From Bradyrhizobium liaoningense (GTDB taxonomy: Bacteria > Pseudomonadota > Alphaproteobacteria > Rhizobiales > Xanthobacteraceae): a DNA stretch of 64,000 nucleotides. Below are positions 24,105-32,072 of the stretch, one piece after another. The DNA lies in contig NZ_JAFCJS010000010.1 of NCBI RefSeq assembly GCF_018130825.1, positions 124,001 through 188,000 on the forward strand, given 5' to 3'. Below the pieces are notes generated by a model. It was given only the letters and a program-made list of their open reading frames with translations. It searched no databases and was not told where the DNA came from. The position numbers and the translations under genes are program-made. Numbering within the stretch: position 1 is the stretch's first letter; the number at the start of each line of letters is the position of its first letter.

Positions 24105-24860
24105 TCACCCGTCTGTCTTGTTTTTTGGCGTTTTTTGGCGACGGGGCCGATTCGGGGGCTTGGGTGGGATTTGGGCCCATAAATCCGGCCGCCGGGCCTC
24201 TGTCAGGGCCTCGGATTGCGCCCGGCGCCAGCTGGCAACCTTGGCGTGGTCCCCGGAGGTCAGGATTTCCGGGATCGGGACCCCCTCGAACAGCTGGGGG
24301 CGGGTATATTGGGGATATTCGAGCAGGCCGTCGGAGAAGCTTTCCTCGGTTCCCGAGGCTTCCTTGCCCATCACCCCCGGCAGCAGCCGGACGCAGGCGT
24401 CGATCAGGGCCAAAGCTGCGATTTCGCCCCCTGAGAGCACGTAATCGCCGATCGAGACCTCCTCCAGGCCCCTCCCGTCGATCACCCGCTGGTCGATCCC
24501 CTCGAACCGCCCGCAGACGATCAGCGGCCCCGGGCCCTGGGCGAGCTCCATGACGCGGGCCTGGGTCAATGGCCGACCCCTGGGGCTCATCAGCAGACGC
24601 GGCCGCTCAGGCCCGATCTCTGCAGCATCGATGGCAGCCGCCAGAACATCCGCCCGCAGCACCATGCCCGGGCCGCCACCCGCAGGGGTGTCGTCGACGC
24701 TGCGATGGCGGTCGGTGGCGGAGGCCCGGATGTCCCGCGCCTCGATCTCCCAGAGCCCGGCGGCGAGCGCCCGGCCCGCCAGGCTCACGCCAAGCGGCCC
24801 CGGAAACATCTCCGGAAACAGCGTCAGCACCGTTGCGCGCCAGGGTGAGGGGGACGTCAT
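24105..24860 (-). CDS. trmD: tRNA (guanine-37-N1) methyltransferase
   Basis: A 251-residue TrmD, a knotted SPOUT enzyme that methylates G37 next to the anticodon using S-adenosylmethionine and so prevents frameshifting. Start ATVLTLFPEMFPGPL, the loop DDTPAGGGPGMVLR near residue 60, ICGRFEGIDQRV and the cofactor knot EVSIGDYVLSGGE near 135 are all present. The C-terminal tail is basic and proline-rich (PPKPPNRPRRQKTPKNK). The ATG at 24860 lies just 15 bases past a family C palindrome that also contains the rimM stop, so translation may be separated from upstream genes. Confidence 0.96.
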   Translation of the reverse strand: MTSPSPWRATVLTLFPEMFPGPLGVSLAGRALAAGLWEIEARDIRASATDRHRSVDDTPAGGGPGMVLRADVLAAAIDAAEIGPERPRLLMSPRGRPLTQARVMELAQGPGPLIVCGRFEGIDQRVIDGRGLEEVSIGDYVLSGGEIAALALIDACVRLLPGVMGKEASGTEESFSDGLLEYPQYTRPQLFEGVPIPEILTSGDHAKVASWRRAQSEALTEARRPDLWAQIPPKPPNRPRRQKTPKNKTDG

Positions 24861-24875
24861 CGGATCTCAGTTCTC

Positions 24876-24994
24876 GTCGTCCCGGCGAAGGCCGGGACCC
24901 ATAGCCATCGCACTCAATTGTGCGACGGCTGGAGCTACCAGCTTAGCCAAAACCACGACTTGTGGTTATGGGTCCCGGCTTTCGCCGGGACGAC
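24876..24994. repeat. palindromic element, family C, overlapping the end of rimM
   Basis: 119 bp with GTCGTCCCGGCGAAGGCCGG at the left and CCGGCTTTCGCCGGGACGAC at the right, joined by ATGGGTCCC-type inner arms. It separates rimM from trmD inside the operon. The right arm is translated as the final residues of RimM, and its TAA is the RimM stop codon. Confidence 0.9.
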
Positions 24995-25526
24995 TCGCGG
25001 AAGGGGTCTCGTCCTCGTCCCGATCGCCCTCGATCTCCTGCGGCAGCGCGATCACGACACGGCCGCCTTTGAGGTCGACCTCCGGCACCACCGCATTCGA
25101 AAACGGCAGCAGCATCGTCGCGCCCTTGAGCGGTGCGATCTCGATGATGTCGCCGGCGCCGAAATTATGGATCGCGAGCACGCGGCCGAGCGCATCGCCA
25201 TCCGTGGTGACAGCGGCGAGCCCGATCAGATCGGTGTGGTAATATTCGTCCTCGTCCGTCGCGGGCAGTTTTTCACGCGGGACGTAGAGCTCGATGCCGT
25301 TGAGGCGCTCGGCCTCATCGCGGGTCGTGACGCCCTTGAACGTCGCGACCAGATGGTCTTTCGCCTCGCGCGCCGTCGCGACCTCGAACTGGCGCTTGCC
25401 GTCCTTGGCGAGCAGCGGACCGTAGTGCTTCACGGCAAACGGATCTTCGGTGAAGGTCCATAGTTTGACCGCACCGCGCACACCATGCGCGGCGCCGATC
25501 CGCGCGACGCAGACCAGCGCCGACAT
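24966..25526 (-). CDS. rimM: 16S rRNA processing protein RimM
   Basis: A 186-residue RimM, needed for maturation of the 30S head; it binds S19. The N-terminal beta barrel contains VARIGAAHGVRGAVKLWTFT, and the PRC-barrel half contains YYHTDLIGLAAVTTDGDALG and VLAIHNFGAGDIIEI. The final part, SRPGESRDP, is encoded by one arm of a family C palindrome and the TAA stop comes from the repeat as well, so the original C-terminus was probably near DRDEDETP. ATG 25526 follows the rpsP stop by 9 bases. Confidence 0.95.
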   Translation of the reverse strand: MSALVCVARIGAAHGVRGAVKLWTFTEDPFAVKHYGPLLAKDGKRQFEVATAREAKDHLVATFKGVTTRDEAERLNGIELYVPREKLPATDEDEYYHTDLIGLAAVTTDGDALGRVLAIHNFGAGDIIEIAPLKGATMLLPFSNAVVPEVDLKGGRVVIALPQEIEGDRDEDETPSASRPGESRDP

Positions 25527-25535
25527 GATCTAGCC

Positions 25536-25868
25536 TTAGCCCTTGGCGGCGGCTTCGGCCTGCGCCTTGCGCTCCTTGCGCGGCACGGCCTTCTCGGGGT
25601 TGTTGCGCGCTTCGCGCTTCTTGACGCCGGCAGCATCGAGGAAGCGCATCACGCGGTCCGACGGCTGCGCGCCCTTGGCGAGCCAGGACTTCACCTTGTC
25701 CATGTCGAGCTTCAGGCGGGTCTCGTTGTCCTTCGGCAGCAGCGGGTTGAAATAGCCGAGACGCTCGATGAAGCGGCCGTCGCGGGGGAAGCGCGAATCG
25801 GCGACGACGACGTGATAGACGGGACGCTTCTTGGTGCCTGCACGGGCGAGGCGGATAACGACGGACAT
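25536..25868 (-). CDS. rpsP: 30S ribosomal protein S16
   Basis: A 110-residue S16. The start MSVVIRLARAGTKKRPVYHV and the GRFIERLGYFNPL block are typical. The C-terminal extension after residue 80 is rich in Lys, Ala and Glu (RKERKAQAEAAAKG), as is usual in alphaproteobacteria. It lies second in the ffh operon, 85 bases after ffh, and is followed closely by rimM. Confidence 0.97.
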   Translation of the reverse strand: MSVVIRLARAGTKKRPVYHVVVADSRFPRDGRFIERLGYFNPLLPKDNETRLKLDMDKVKSWLAKGAQPSDRVMRFLDAAGVKKREARNNPEKAVPRKERKAQAEAAAKG

Positions 25869-25953
25869 CTAGTTCTCCTTCAAAGTACGTTTTGTTCGGT
25901 TGATTGGTATTCCGCGCCACGCGAGACCGGTGCGATCCCCCGCGACGAATTCC

Positions 25954-27498
25954 TCATTTCTTCTTGCCCGGGAAACCGCCGAGGCCCGGCAGCGTCGGCT
26001 TGCCGCTCAGCCCGGTCAGGCCGGGAAGGTTGGGCAGGCCGCTGCGAAGACCGGGCGGCAGATCCTTCGGCAGATTCGGAAGGCCACCGCCGCCGGCCTG
26101 CATCTTCTCCTGCATCGCCTTCATCTCTTCCGGAGAGGGCATCTTCATGCCGCCGCCAAAGCCCATCGCCTGCGCGATGCCCGCGAGCGGGCCGCGCTTG
26201 CCCGAGCCCATGGCCTTCATCACGTCGGCCATGTTCCGGTGCATCTTCAAGAGCTTGTTGACGTGCTCGACGCTCTGGCCGCTACCGGCCGCGATGCGCT
26301 TCTTGCGGCTTGCCTTGAGCAGGTCGGGATGACGGCGCTCGTCACGCGTCATGGAATCGATGATCGCGACCTGGCGCTTCAGGATCTTGTCGTCGATGCC
26401 GGCCGCCGCGATCTGGTTCTTCATCTTGGAGATGCCGGGCATCATGCCCATCAGCCCGCTGATGCCGCCCATGTTCGACATCTGCAACAGCTGCTCGCGC
26501 ATGTCGTTGAGGTCGAACTGACCCTTGCGCATGCGCTCGGCGGTGCGCGCGGCCTTCTCGGCGTCGATATTGGCGGCGGCGCGTTCGACCAGCGAGACCA
26601 CGTCGCCCATGCCGAGGATGCGGCCGGCAATACGATCGGGGTGGAAATCCTCCAGCGCATCGGTCTTTTCACCGGTGCCGATCAGCTTGATCGGCTTGCC
26701 GGTGACCGCGCGCATCGACAGCGCAGCGCCGCCGCGGCCGTCGCCGTCGACGCGGGTCAGCACGATGCCGGTGAGGCCGACGCGCTGATCGAACGAGCGC
26801 GCGAGGTTTACCGCGTCCTGGCCGGTGAGGCTGTCGGCAACCAGCAGCACTTCGTGCGGATTGGCCGCCGCTTTGATCGCCGCGGCTTCCGCCATCATCT
26901 CTTCGTCGAGCGTGGTGCGGCCGGCGGTGTCGAGCAGCACGATGTCGTAGCCGCCGAGCTTGCCGGCTTCGAGCGCGCGCTTCGCAATCTGCGGCGGCTG
27001 CTGGCCCGCCACGATCGGCAGGGTCGGAATGTCGAGGTCGCGGCCGAGCACGGCCAGCTGCTCCATCGCCGCCGGGCGATAGACGTCGAGCGAGGCCATC
27101 AGCACCTTGCGCTTGTCGCGCTGGACCAGGCGGCGGGCGAGCTTCGCGGTGGTGGTGGTCTTACCGGAGCCCTGGAGACCGACCATCATGATCGGCACCG
27201 GGGGCACGGAATTGACGTCGATGGTCTGGCCTTCGGCGCCGAGCGTGTTGATCAGCTCGTCATGGACGATCTTGACCACCATCTGGCCGGGCGTGACCGA
27301 CTTGACCACGGTGGCGCCGATCGCCTGCTCGCGCACGCGCTCGGTGAAGCTGCGCACGACCTCGAGCGCAACGTCTGCCTCCAGCAGCGCGCGGCGCACT
27401 TCGCGCATCGCGGCGTCGACGTCCTTTTCGGTCAGCGCACCGCGCCCCGTCAGACGATCGAGAATGCCACCAAGCCGTTCCGACAGATTGTCGAACAA
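25954..27498 (-). CDS. ffh: signal recognition particle protein Ffh
   Basis: A 514-residue Ffh, the GTPase that binds 4.5S RNA and signal sequences and delivers ribosomes to FtsY. The N domain covers residues 1-95. The G domain has GLQGSGKTTT at 107-116, LDTAGRTTLDEEMM and TRVDGDGRGGAAL. The M domain, from about 320, is methionine-rich, and the tail is made of Gly/Leu/Pro repeats (GLPNLPKDLPPGLRSGLPNL). It is the first gene of the operon; a good promoter lies about 150-175 bases upstream. Confidence 0.97.
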   Translation of the reverse strand: MFDNLSERLGGILDRLTGRGALTEKDVDAAMREVRRALLEADVALEVVRSFTERVREQAIGATVVKSVTPGQMVVKIVHDELINTLGAEGQTIDVNSVPPVPIMMVGLQGSGKTTTTAKLARRLVQRDKRKVLMASLDVYRPAAMEQLAVLGRDLDIPTLPIVAGQQPPQIAKRALEAGKLGGYDIVLLDTAGRTTLDEEMMAEAAAIKAAANPHEVLLVADSLTGQDAVNLARSFDQRVGLTGIVLTRVDGDGRGGAALSMRAVTGKPIKLIGTGEKTDALEDFHPDRIAGRILGMGDVVSLVERAAANIDAEKAARTAERMRKGQFDLNDMREQLLQMSNMGGISGLMGMMPGISKMKNQIAAAGIDDKILKRQVAIIDSMTRDERRHPDLLKASRKKRIAAGSGQSVEHVNKLLKMHRNMADVMKAMGSGKRGPLAGIAQAMGFGGGMKMPSPEEMKAMQEKMQAGGGGLPNLPKDLPPGLRSGLPNLPGLTGLSGKPTLPGLGGFPGKKK

Positions 27499-27644
27499 TG
27501 CCGTTGTCCTTGTCCTGCTCGCCAGAATGGCGATCTTCCAAACACCTTTGCGCCCGAGGGCGCATAGCGCTGTCGGGCGTTGACCTCCGGCCTCGAGGGC
27601 CGGTCGGCGGGTCGAAAAGAAAGCCTTTCCGAGAAAGTGGCGGG

Positions 27645-27673
27645 GTTAAACGCCGCTCCCGCCTAAAAGTCAA
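27645..27673 (-). promoter_or_regulatory. candidate housekeeping promoter for the ffh operon
   Basis: On the minus strand TTGACT (27673-27668) and TTTAAC (27650-27645) are 17 bases apart, a good match to the CTTGAC-type alphaproteobacterial promoter. Transcription would start near 27638 and give a leader of about 140 bases before ffh. The rest of the 316-base gap to the plus-strand hydrolase gene at 27815 shows nothing else. Confidence 0.6.
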
Positions 27674-27814
27674 GGAAAGTTAGGGTACCGGGACGCCTTT
27701 GGTAAGATAAGACTCTGAAAATAGGTCATTTTTGACGATGGGTTCCTTTTCCGGCGGCCCCGCCCATATAGCCGGTGATGTCTTGCCACCCCGACCAACC
27801 CTAGAAGCCCGCCC

Positions 27815-28879
27815 GTGCCGGTCACCCGCCGCCGCCTTTTCGGACTGCTTGCCGGAGCCGGTGCCCTGGTCGGCGTCCCCTCCCTCTGGATGTCCCGCAT
27901 GAAGACCTATGACGGACCCGCCTCCGACCATTTCAACGGCCTGCACTTCTTCGATCCGGACGGCGCGCCGCCAAAATCGCTTCGCGAGGTGCTGCGCTGG
28001 CAGTTCAGCGGCAAGCGGCAGCGGGCGACCTGGCCGGACTGGGTTCCGAGCCCCCATGCCGACACCCCGCCGGCGCGGGTCGACGGCGACAAGGTGCGGC
28101 TCTCCTTCGTCGGCCACGCCAGCTGGCTGATCCAGGCCGGCGGCGTCAACATCCTGGTCGATCCCGTCTGGTCCTCGCGGGTCTCGCCGGTCGCCTGGGC
28201 CGGGCCGAAGCGGCACAACGATCCCGGCGTCGCCTTCGAGAAGCTGCCGAAGATCGACGTCGTGCTGGTCTCGCACGGCCATTACGATCATCTGGACATG
28301 GCGACGCTGTCGCGCCTCGCGAAGAATTTTGGCCCGCGCGTGGTGACCCCGCTCGGCAACGATGTGACGATGCGCGGCGTCGATCCCACGATCAGGGCGG
28401 AAGCGTTCGACTGGCACGACCGCGTCGAGCTCGGCGAAGGCGTCGCCGTGCATCTGGTGCCGACCCGGCACTGGACCGCGCGTGGCCTGTTCGACCGCAA
28501 CAAGGCGTTGTGGGCGAGCTTCGTATTGGAGACGCCGGCCGGGAAAATCTACGTGGTCTGCGATTCCGGCTATGGCGATGGCCGGCATTTCCGCCGCGTC
28601 GCCGAGAAGCACGGGGCCCTACGCCTCGCCATCCTCCCCATCGGCGCCTACGAGCCGCGCTGGTTCATGCGCGACCAGCACATGAACCCGGAAGATGCGG
28701 TGAAAGCGCTGACCGATTGCGGCGCCGAGGCCGCGCTCGGGCATCACCACGGCACGTTCCAGCTCACGGACGAAGCGATCGATGCGCCGGCCAAGGCGCT
28801 GGTCGAAGCGCTCGATGCGGCGAAGATTCCGCAGGAGAAGTTCGTGGCGATGAAGCCGGGGCAGGTGGTGGAGATTTAG
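27815..28879 (+). CDS. MBL-fold metal-dependent hydrolase (NAPE-PLD/UlaG-like)
   Basis: A 354-residue metallo-beta-lactamase-fold protein with an N-terminal twin-arginine-like signal (TRRRLFGLLAGAGALVG), so probably exported or membrane-attached. The metal site is visible: FVGHASWLIQ, then SHGHYDHLDM (HxHxDH), PTRHWTARG, VCDSGYG and GHHHGTFQL. The layout fits the NAPE-phospholipase-D-like branch that hydrolyses phosphodiester or lactone bonds. It starts with GTG 27815; there is no upstream in-frame ATG near a ribosome-binding site. Substrate unknown. Confidence 0.82.
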   Translation: MPVTRRRLFGLLAGAGALVGVPSLWMSRMKTYDGPASDHFNGLHFFDPDGAPPKSLREVLRWQFSGKRQRATWPDWVPSPHADTPPARVDGDKVRLSFVGHASWLIQAGGVNILVDPVWSSRVSPVAWAGPKRHNDPGVAFEKLPKIDVVLVSHGHYDHLDMATLSRLAKNFGPRVVTPLGNDVTMRGVDPTIRAEAFDWHDRVELGEGVAVHLVPTRHWTARGLFDRNKALWASFVLETPAGKIYVVCDSGYGDGRHFRRVAEKHGALRLAILPIGAYEPRWFMRDQHMNPEDAVKALTDCGAEAALGHHHGTFQLTDEAIDAPAKALVEALDAAKIPQEKFVAMKPGQVVEI

Positions 28880-29052
28880 GTCGTGTATCCATAAACCCGG
28901 CGGCGTGATGCGACGAAGGCAATGTCCGCTTTGCTCCGGCGACAAGTTCGTGCGGCTCTGCGCCGTTGAACCAGAAAGCCCCTGACGCAACAAAACACCA
29001 TGAATTTCTTTCGGTCGGAAGACCTTGATCGATCGACGGACGGAGCCGACCT

Positions 29053-29463
29053 GTGGGATTTTTGCTGAGAATTGTGCTCGCAACCGCTCTTGTGAACCTT
29101 GCTCCAGCCGTCGCCCGGGCGAAGGACGCCGTCGCTTCTCCTGCCTTGCAGAAGGAATTCGATGGCTTCATCGAGAAGTTTCGCGCGGCGCTGAAGGCAA
29201 ACGATTCCGTCGCCGTCGCCGGTATGACACGATTGCCGTTCATGAACGACAACGCAATTCGCGACGCCGCGCAATTTGGCGCCAAGACCTATCGGACCTC
29301 GTTCACGGCAAAAAATCGCGCGTGTATCCAGCGCGGCAAGGCCGTCTACGATCGCGATGATTATAAGAACGACAGTTACTTCATCTTCTGCGGCGAGCTC
29401 ATCTTCGTCTTTACCAAGACGCCGGCGGGGTTCCTTTTTACTGATATCAGCGCGAATGATTGA
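29053..29463 (+). CDS. small exported protein of unknown function
   Basis: A 136-residue protein with a signal peptide (GFLLRIVLATALVNLAPAVA, cleavage near ARA-KD) starting at GTG 29053. The mature part begins with a helix (LQKEFDGFIEKFRAALKAND) and ends in a strand-rich part with two cysteines (RACIQRG and YFIFCGELIFVF). The plan resembles DUF4440/NTF2-type exported domains, but I cannot confirm that. The preceding 170 bases have no gene. It converges with the SIMPL-domain gene. Confidence 0.65.
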   Translation: MGFLLRIVLATALVNLAPAVARAKDAVASPALQKEFDGFIEKFRAALKANDSVAVAGMTRLPFMNDNAIRDAAQFGAKTYRTSFTAKNRACIQRGKAVYDRDDYKNDSYFIFCGELIFVFTKTPAGFLFTDISAND

Positions 29464-29499
29464 TTAGGTGTTGCGGCGATGCGCCTCTTACGAAAGAGG

Positions 29500-30201
29500 C
29501 TACTGCCCCTGCTTGATCGCCCAGCTCACATTCACCGTCACCGACAGCGTCTCCTCGCCCGGCGCAACCGCGGCGGGCGCAGCCATCGGGGCCTTGTCCA
29601 TCCGCGTCCTAAACAGCGGCACCGGGCCACCGCCTTCGGAGACGCTGAGCGGCGTGCCAAGCGTCACGCCGGTGGCCTTCGCATAGATCTCCGCCTTGCG
29701 CCGCGCGTCGGCCACCGCCTGCTCGCGCGCGTCGTCGAGCAGCTTTGAGGCCTGCGTCACCTCGAAGGAGATGTTGCCGATGTCGTTGGCGCCGGCGCTG
29801 ACCAGCGTATCGATGATGGTGGCCACCTTGGTCACGTCGCGGATCTTCACGGTGACGCGGTTGGAGGCGCGGAAGCCGACGACAGGCGAGGCGCCGGTGG
29901 ATTTGTTCTGGCCGTATTGCGGCTGCAGCGACAGCCGCGAGGTCTGGTAGTCCTTCTCGGCGATGCCGGCGCCCTTCAGCGCCAGCAGCACCTTGCCCAT
30001 CGCGGCGTTGTTGGCATCGGAGGCCTCCTTCGCCGTCTTGGCGTCGTTGGCGACACCGGCGTCGAGTTGCGCGAGATCAGGTGCCGCGGACACGGAGGCT
30101 TCGCCGCTCACCGAGATCGCGGCGGGAAAATCGTCGGCGCGCGCGGGTGCGGCCAGCAAAGTGGTGGCAAGGACGGCGGCGAGTACGGCAGGCTTTTTCA
30201 T
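29500..30201 (-). CDS. exported SIMPL-domain (DUF541) protein
   Basis: A 233-residue periplasmic or outer-membrane-associated protein with a signal peptide (MKKPAVLAAVLATTLLAAPA) and one SIMPL/DUF541 domain. The family start AISVSGEASVSAAPDLAQLD, the central VGFRASNRVTVKIRDVTKVA and the end SVTVNVSWAIKQGQ are clear. E. coli YggE is the best-known relative and is linked to oxidative stress. The gene follows the GyrI-like gene; a GTG at 30210 overlaps the upstream stop, and the ATG at 30201 gives a better signal peptide, so it is used here. The two are cotranscribed. Confidence 0.85.
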   Translation of the reverse strand: MKKPAVLAAVLATTLLAAPARADDFPAAISVSGEASVSAAPDLAQLDAGVANDAKTAKEASDANNAAMGKVLLALKGAGIAEKDYQTSRLSLQPQYGQNKSTGASPVVGFRASNRVTVKIRDVTKVATIIDTLVSAGANDIGNISFEVTQASKLLDDAREQAVADARRKAEIYAKATGVTLGTPLSVSEGGGPVPLFRTRMDKAPMAAPAAVAPGEETLSVTVNVSWAIKQGQ

Positions 30202-30206
30202 CAGTC

Positions 30207-30995
30207 TCACTTCAGCGGCACGAAAACATTGATCACGAGCTTGTCCTCCGCCGTCTTCAGGGGATCGGTGAGGTATTCCTCGATGAAGGTGTCCTTGGCT
30301 TCCAGTCTCTTGTCGTCGAGGTGATTGGTGATCGCCTCATAGGTGTTGTCCATGTTGTCGTAGGAGCCGCGATGGACGAATTTCAGTGCCTTGCCCTCCG
30401 GCGATTTGCCGACGCTCATGTCCTTGGGCAGGTTCTTCGGGTCCTGCTCGACCGGGATCTCGGCGAGGAAGGTGAAGCCGGTGTCATCCGTCGAGGTGTA
30501 GACGATCATCGAATTGCCGGCGTGCTTGATGCCCTGCTTGTCCAGCAGCGTGTTCAGCGCCTTGAAGGCGTCGATCAGCGTGTCGAAGGCGGAATCCCAA
30601 TTGGCAGTGCCCTTGACCATCACGACCTTCTTCGGCTCCAGCGTGGTCTCGAGGCCGAAGGGGTCGGCGGTCTGCACCGGGGCAGGGGTGGCGGCCGCAG
30701 CCGGCGGCGGGCTGGGCGAGGCGCTGGCTGCGGGCGCTGGCGATGCTGCAGGAGCGGGTGAGGCGCTCGCCGCAGGCGAGGGTGTTGCCGCGGGGGCGGG
30801 CGAGGCACTTGCAGCCGGAGCGGGCGAGGCCGACGGGGCCGGCGCAGGACTTGTCGAAGAGGGGCTTGTCGAAGAGGGGCTTGCCGATGCCGCCGGCGCC
30901 GGGCTCGGGGTCTGCGCCAGCGCGCTGGACAGCCCAAACGACATGGCCGCCGCCGGGATCAGCGCAGCCATAGCGAAACGACGAAAAATGTTCAT
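30207..30995 (-). CDS. exported GyrI-like effector-binding-domain protein with Ala/Pro/Ser linker
   Basis: A 262-residue protein: signal peptide (MNIFRRFAMAALIPAAAMSF, cleavage near ALA-QT), a linker of about 80 residues made almost only of Ala, Pro and Ser (repeats like SPAPAASASPAPAATPS), and a C-terminal GyrI-like domain from about residue 115. That domain shows VVMVKGTANWDSAFDTLIDA, FLAEIPVEQ, KALKFVHRGSYDNMDNTYEA and TFIEEYLTDP. GyrI-like domains normally bind small molecules in the cytoplasm, so an exported copy on a flexible linker is unusual. ATG 30995 has GGGGAGAATAAA upstream. Confidence 0.8.
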   Translation of the reverse strand: MNIFRRFAMAALIPAAAMSFGLSSALAQTPSPAPAASASPSSTSPSSTSPAPAPSASPAPAASASPAPAATPSPAASASPAPAASPAPAASASPSPPPAAAATPAPVQTADPFGLETTLEPKKVVMVKGTANWDSAFDTLIDAFKALNTLLDKQGIKHAGNSMIVYTSTDDTGFTFLAEIPVEQDPKNLPKDMSVGKSPEGKALKFVHRGSYDNMDNTYEAITNHLDDKRLEAKDTFIEEYLTDPLKTAEDKLVINVFVPLK

Positions 30996-31196
30996 TTTAT
31001 TCTCCCCAGACCTTGCCCACCAAGGCCTTAACCGGGCCGCGTATCCCGGGTCGCGCGAACCGCGCCGTTCTAACACGCGAGCGCCGAATTCGTCCCATGA
31101 CAGATGCGTCATGGCAGATGTCCTGCTCGGGGTGGCAAATCACTGGCCAAGCGGCCAAGGATCGCCATATAAGGCAGGCGAAATTCGGGAATTTTC

Positions 31197-32072
31197 ATGA
31201 GCGCGCTGGCCAACCACGCATTTGCCAAGATGAACGGCATCGGCAACGAGATCGTCGTTGTCGACATGCGCGATTCCGCAGGCCGGGTGACGCCGGACGA
31301 CGCCCGCGCCGTGGCGTCCGCGCAGGGCGGCGTGCCCTACGACCAGCTCATGGTGCTGCAGAAGCCGCGGCTCGACGGCACCGAGGCCTTCATCAGCATC
31401 TACAACAATGACGGCTCCGAAGCCGGCGCCTGCGGTAACGGCATGCGCTGCGTGGTCCGCCGCATCTTCGAGAAGACCGGCCAGAGCACGGCGACTTTCG
31501 AGACCGCCGCCGGCCTGCTCAATGCCTGGCAGGGTCCGGCGCCGGAGCTCTACACGGTGGACATGGGCGCGCCAAAATTCGGCTGGCAGGACATTCCGCT
31601 GGCGGAAGAGTTTCGCGACACCCGCTACATCGAATTGCAGATCGGGCCGATCGACAATCCGATCCTGCATTCGCCCTCAGTGGTGAGCATGGGCAATCCG
31701 CACGCGGTGTTCTGGGTCGACGACGTCAACGCCTACGATCTCGGGCGCTTCGGTCCGCTGCTCGAAAACCACCCGATCTTCCCCGAGCGCGCCAACATCA
31801 CGCTCGCCCATATCGTCGATCGCGAGCACATCACGATCCGCACCTGGGAGCGCGGCGCGGGCCTGACCCGAGCCTGCGGTTCGGCAGCCTGCGCGACGGC
31901 GGTTGCGGCCGCGCGCCTGAAGCGCGCCGAGCGCAAGGTCGAGATCACGCTGCCCGGCGGCAAGCTCGGCATCGAATGGCGCGAGCGCGATGACCACGTG
32001 CTGATGACGGGCACGGCGACCTTCGAATTTGAGGGCAATTTCGATCCGGCGCTGTTCGCGCCGGTCGGCTGA
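31197..32072 (+). CDS. dapF: diaminopimelate epimerase
   Basis: A 291-residue DapF. It converts LL- to meso-diaminopimelate for lysine and peptidoglycan. The start FAKMNGIGNEIVVVDMR and the two catalytic cysteines, Cys79 (SEAGACGNGMRC) and Cys227 (GLTRACGSAACATA), are intact, as is the symmetrical two-domain length. ATG 31197. Its stop overlaps the start of mtaB (TGATG), so the two are translationally coupled. Confidence 0.96.
   Translation: MSALANHAFAKMNGIGNEIVVVDMRDSAGRVTPDDARAVASAQGGVPYDQLMVLQKPRLDGTEAFISIYNNDGSEAGACGNGMRCVVRRIFEKTGQSTATFETAAGLLNAWQGPAPELYTVDMGAPKFGWQDIPLAEEFRDTRYIELQIGPIDNPILHSPSVVSMGNPHAVFWVDDVNAYDLGRFGPLLENHPIFPERANITLAHIVDREHITIRTWERGAGLTRACGSAACATAVAAARLKRAERKVEITLPGGKLGIEWRERDDHVLMTGTATFEFEGNFDPALFAPVG

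Noticed and set aside
24117..24142. T-rich run TTGTTTTTTGGCGTTTTTT considered as a terminator
   Set aside because: It lies inside the 3' end of trmD (basic tail codons on the minus strand) and has no stem before it.
25900..27567. 555-codon plus-strand frame opposite ffh
   Set aside because: Antisense shadow of ffh; no start signal or domain.
30700..30920. Ala/Pro/Ser tract considered as a sequencing artefact
   Set aside because: The frame remains open through the tract and joins a normal signal peptide to a normal GyrI-like domain.
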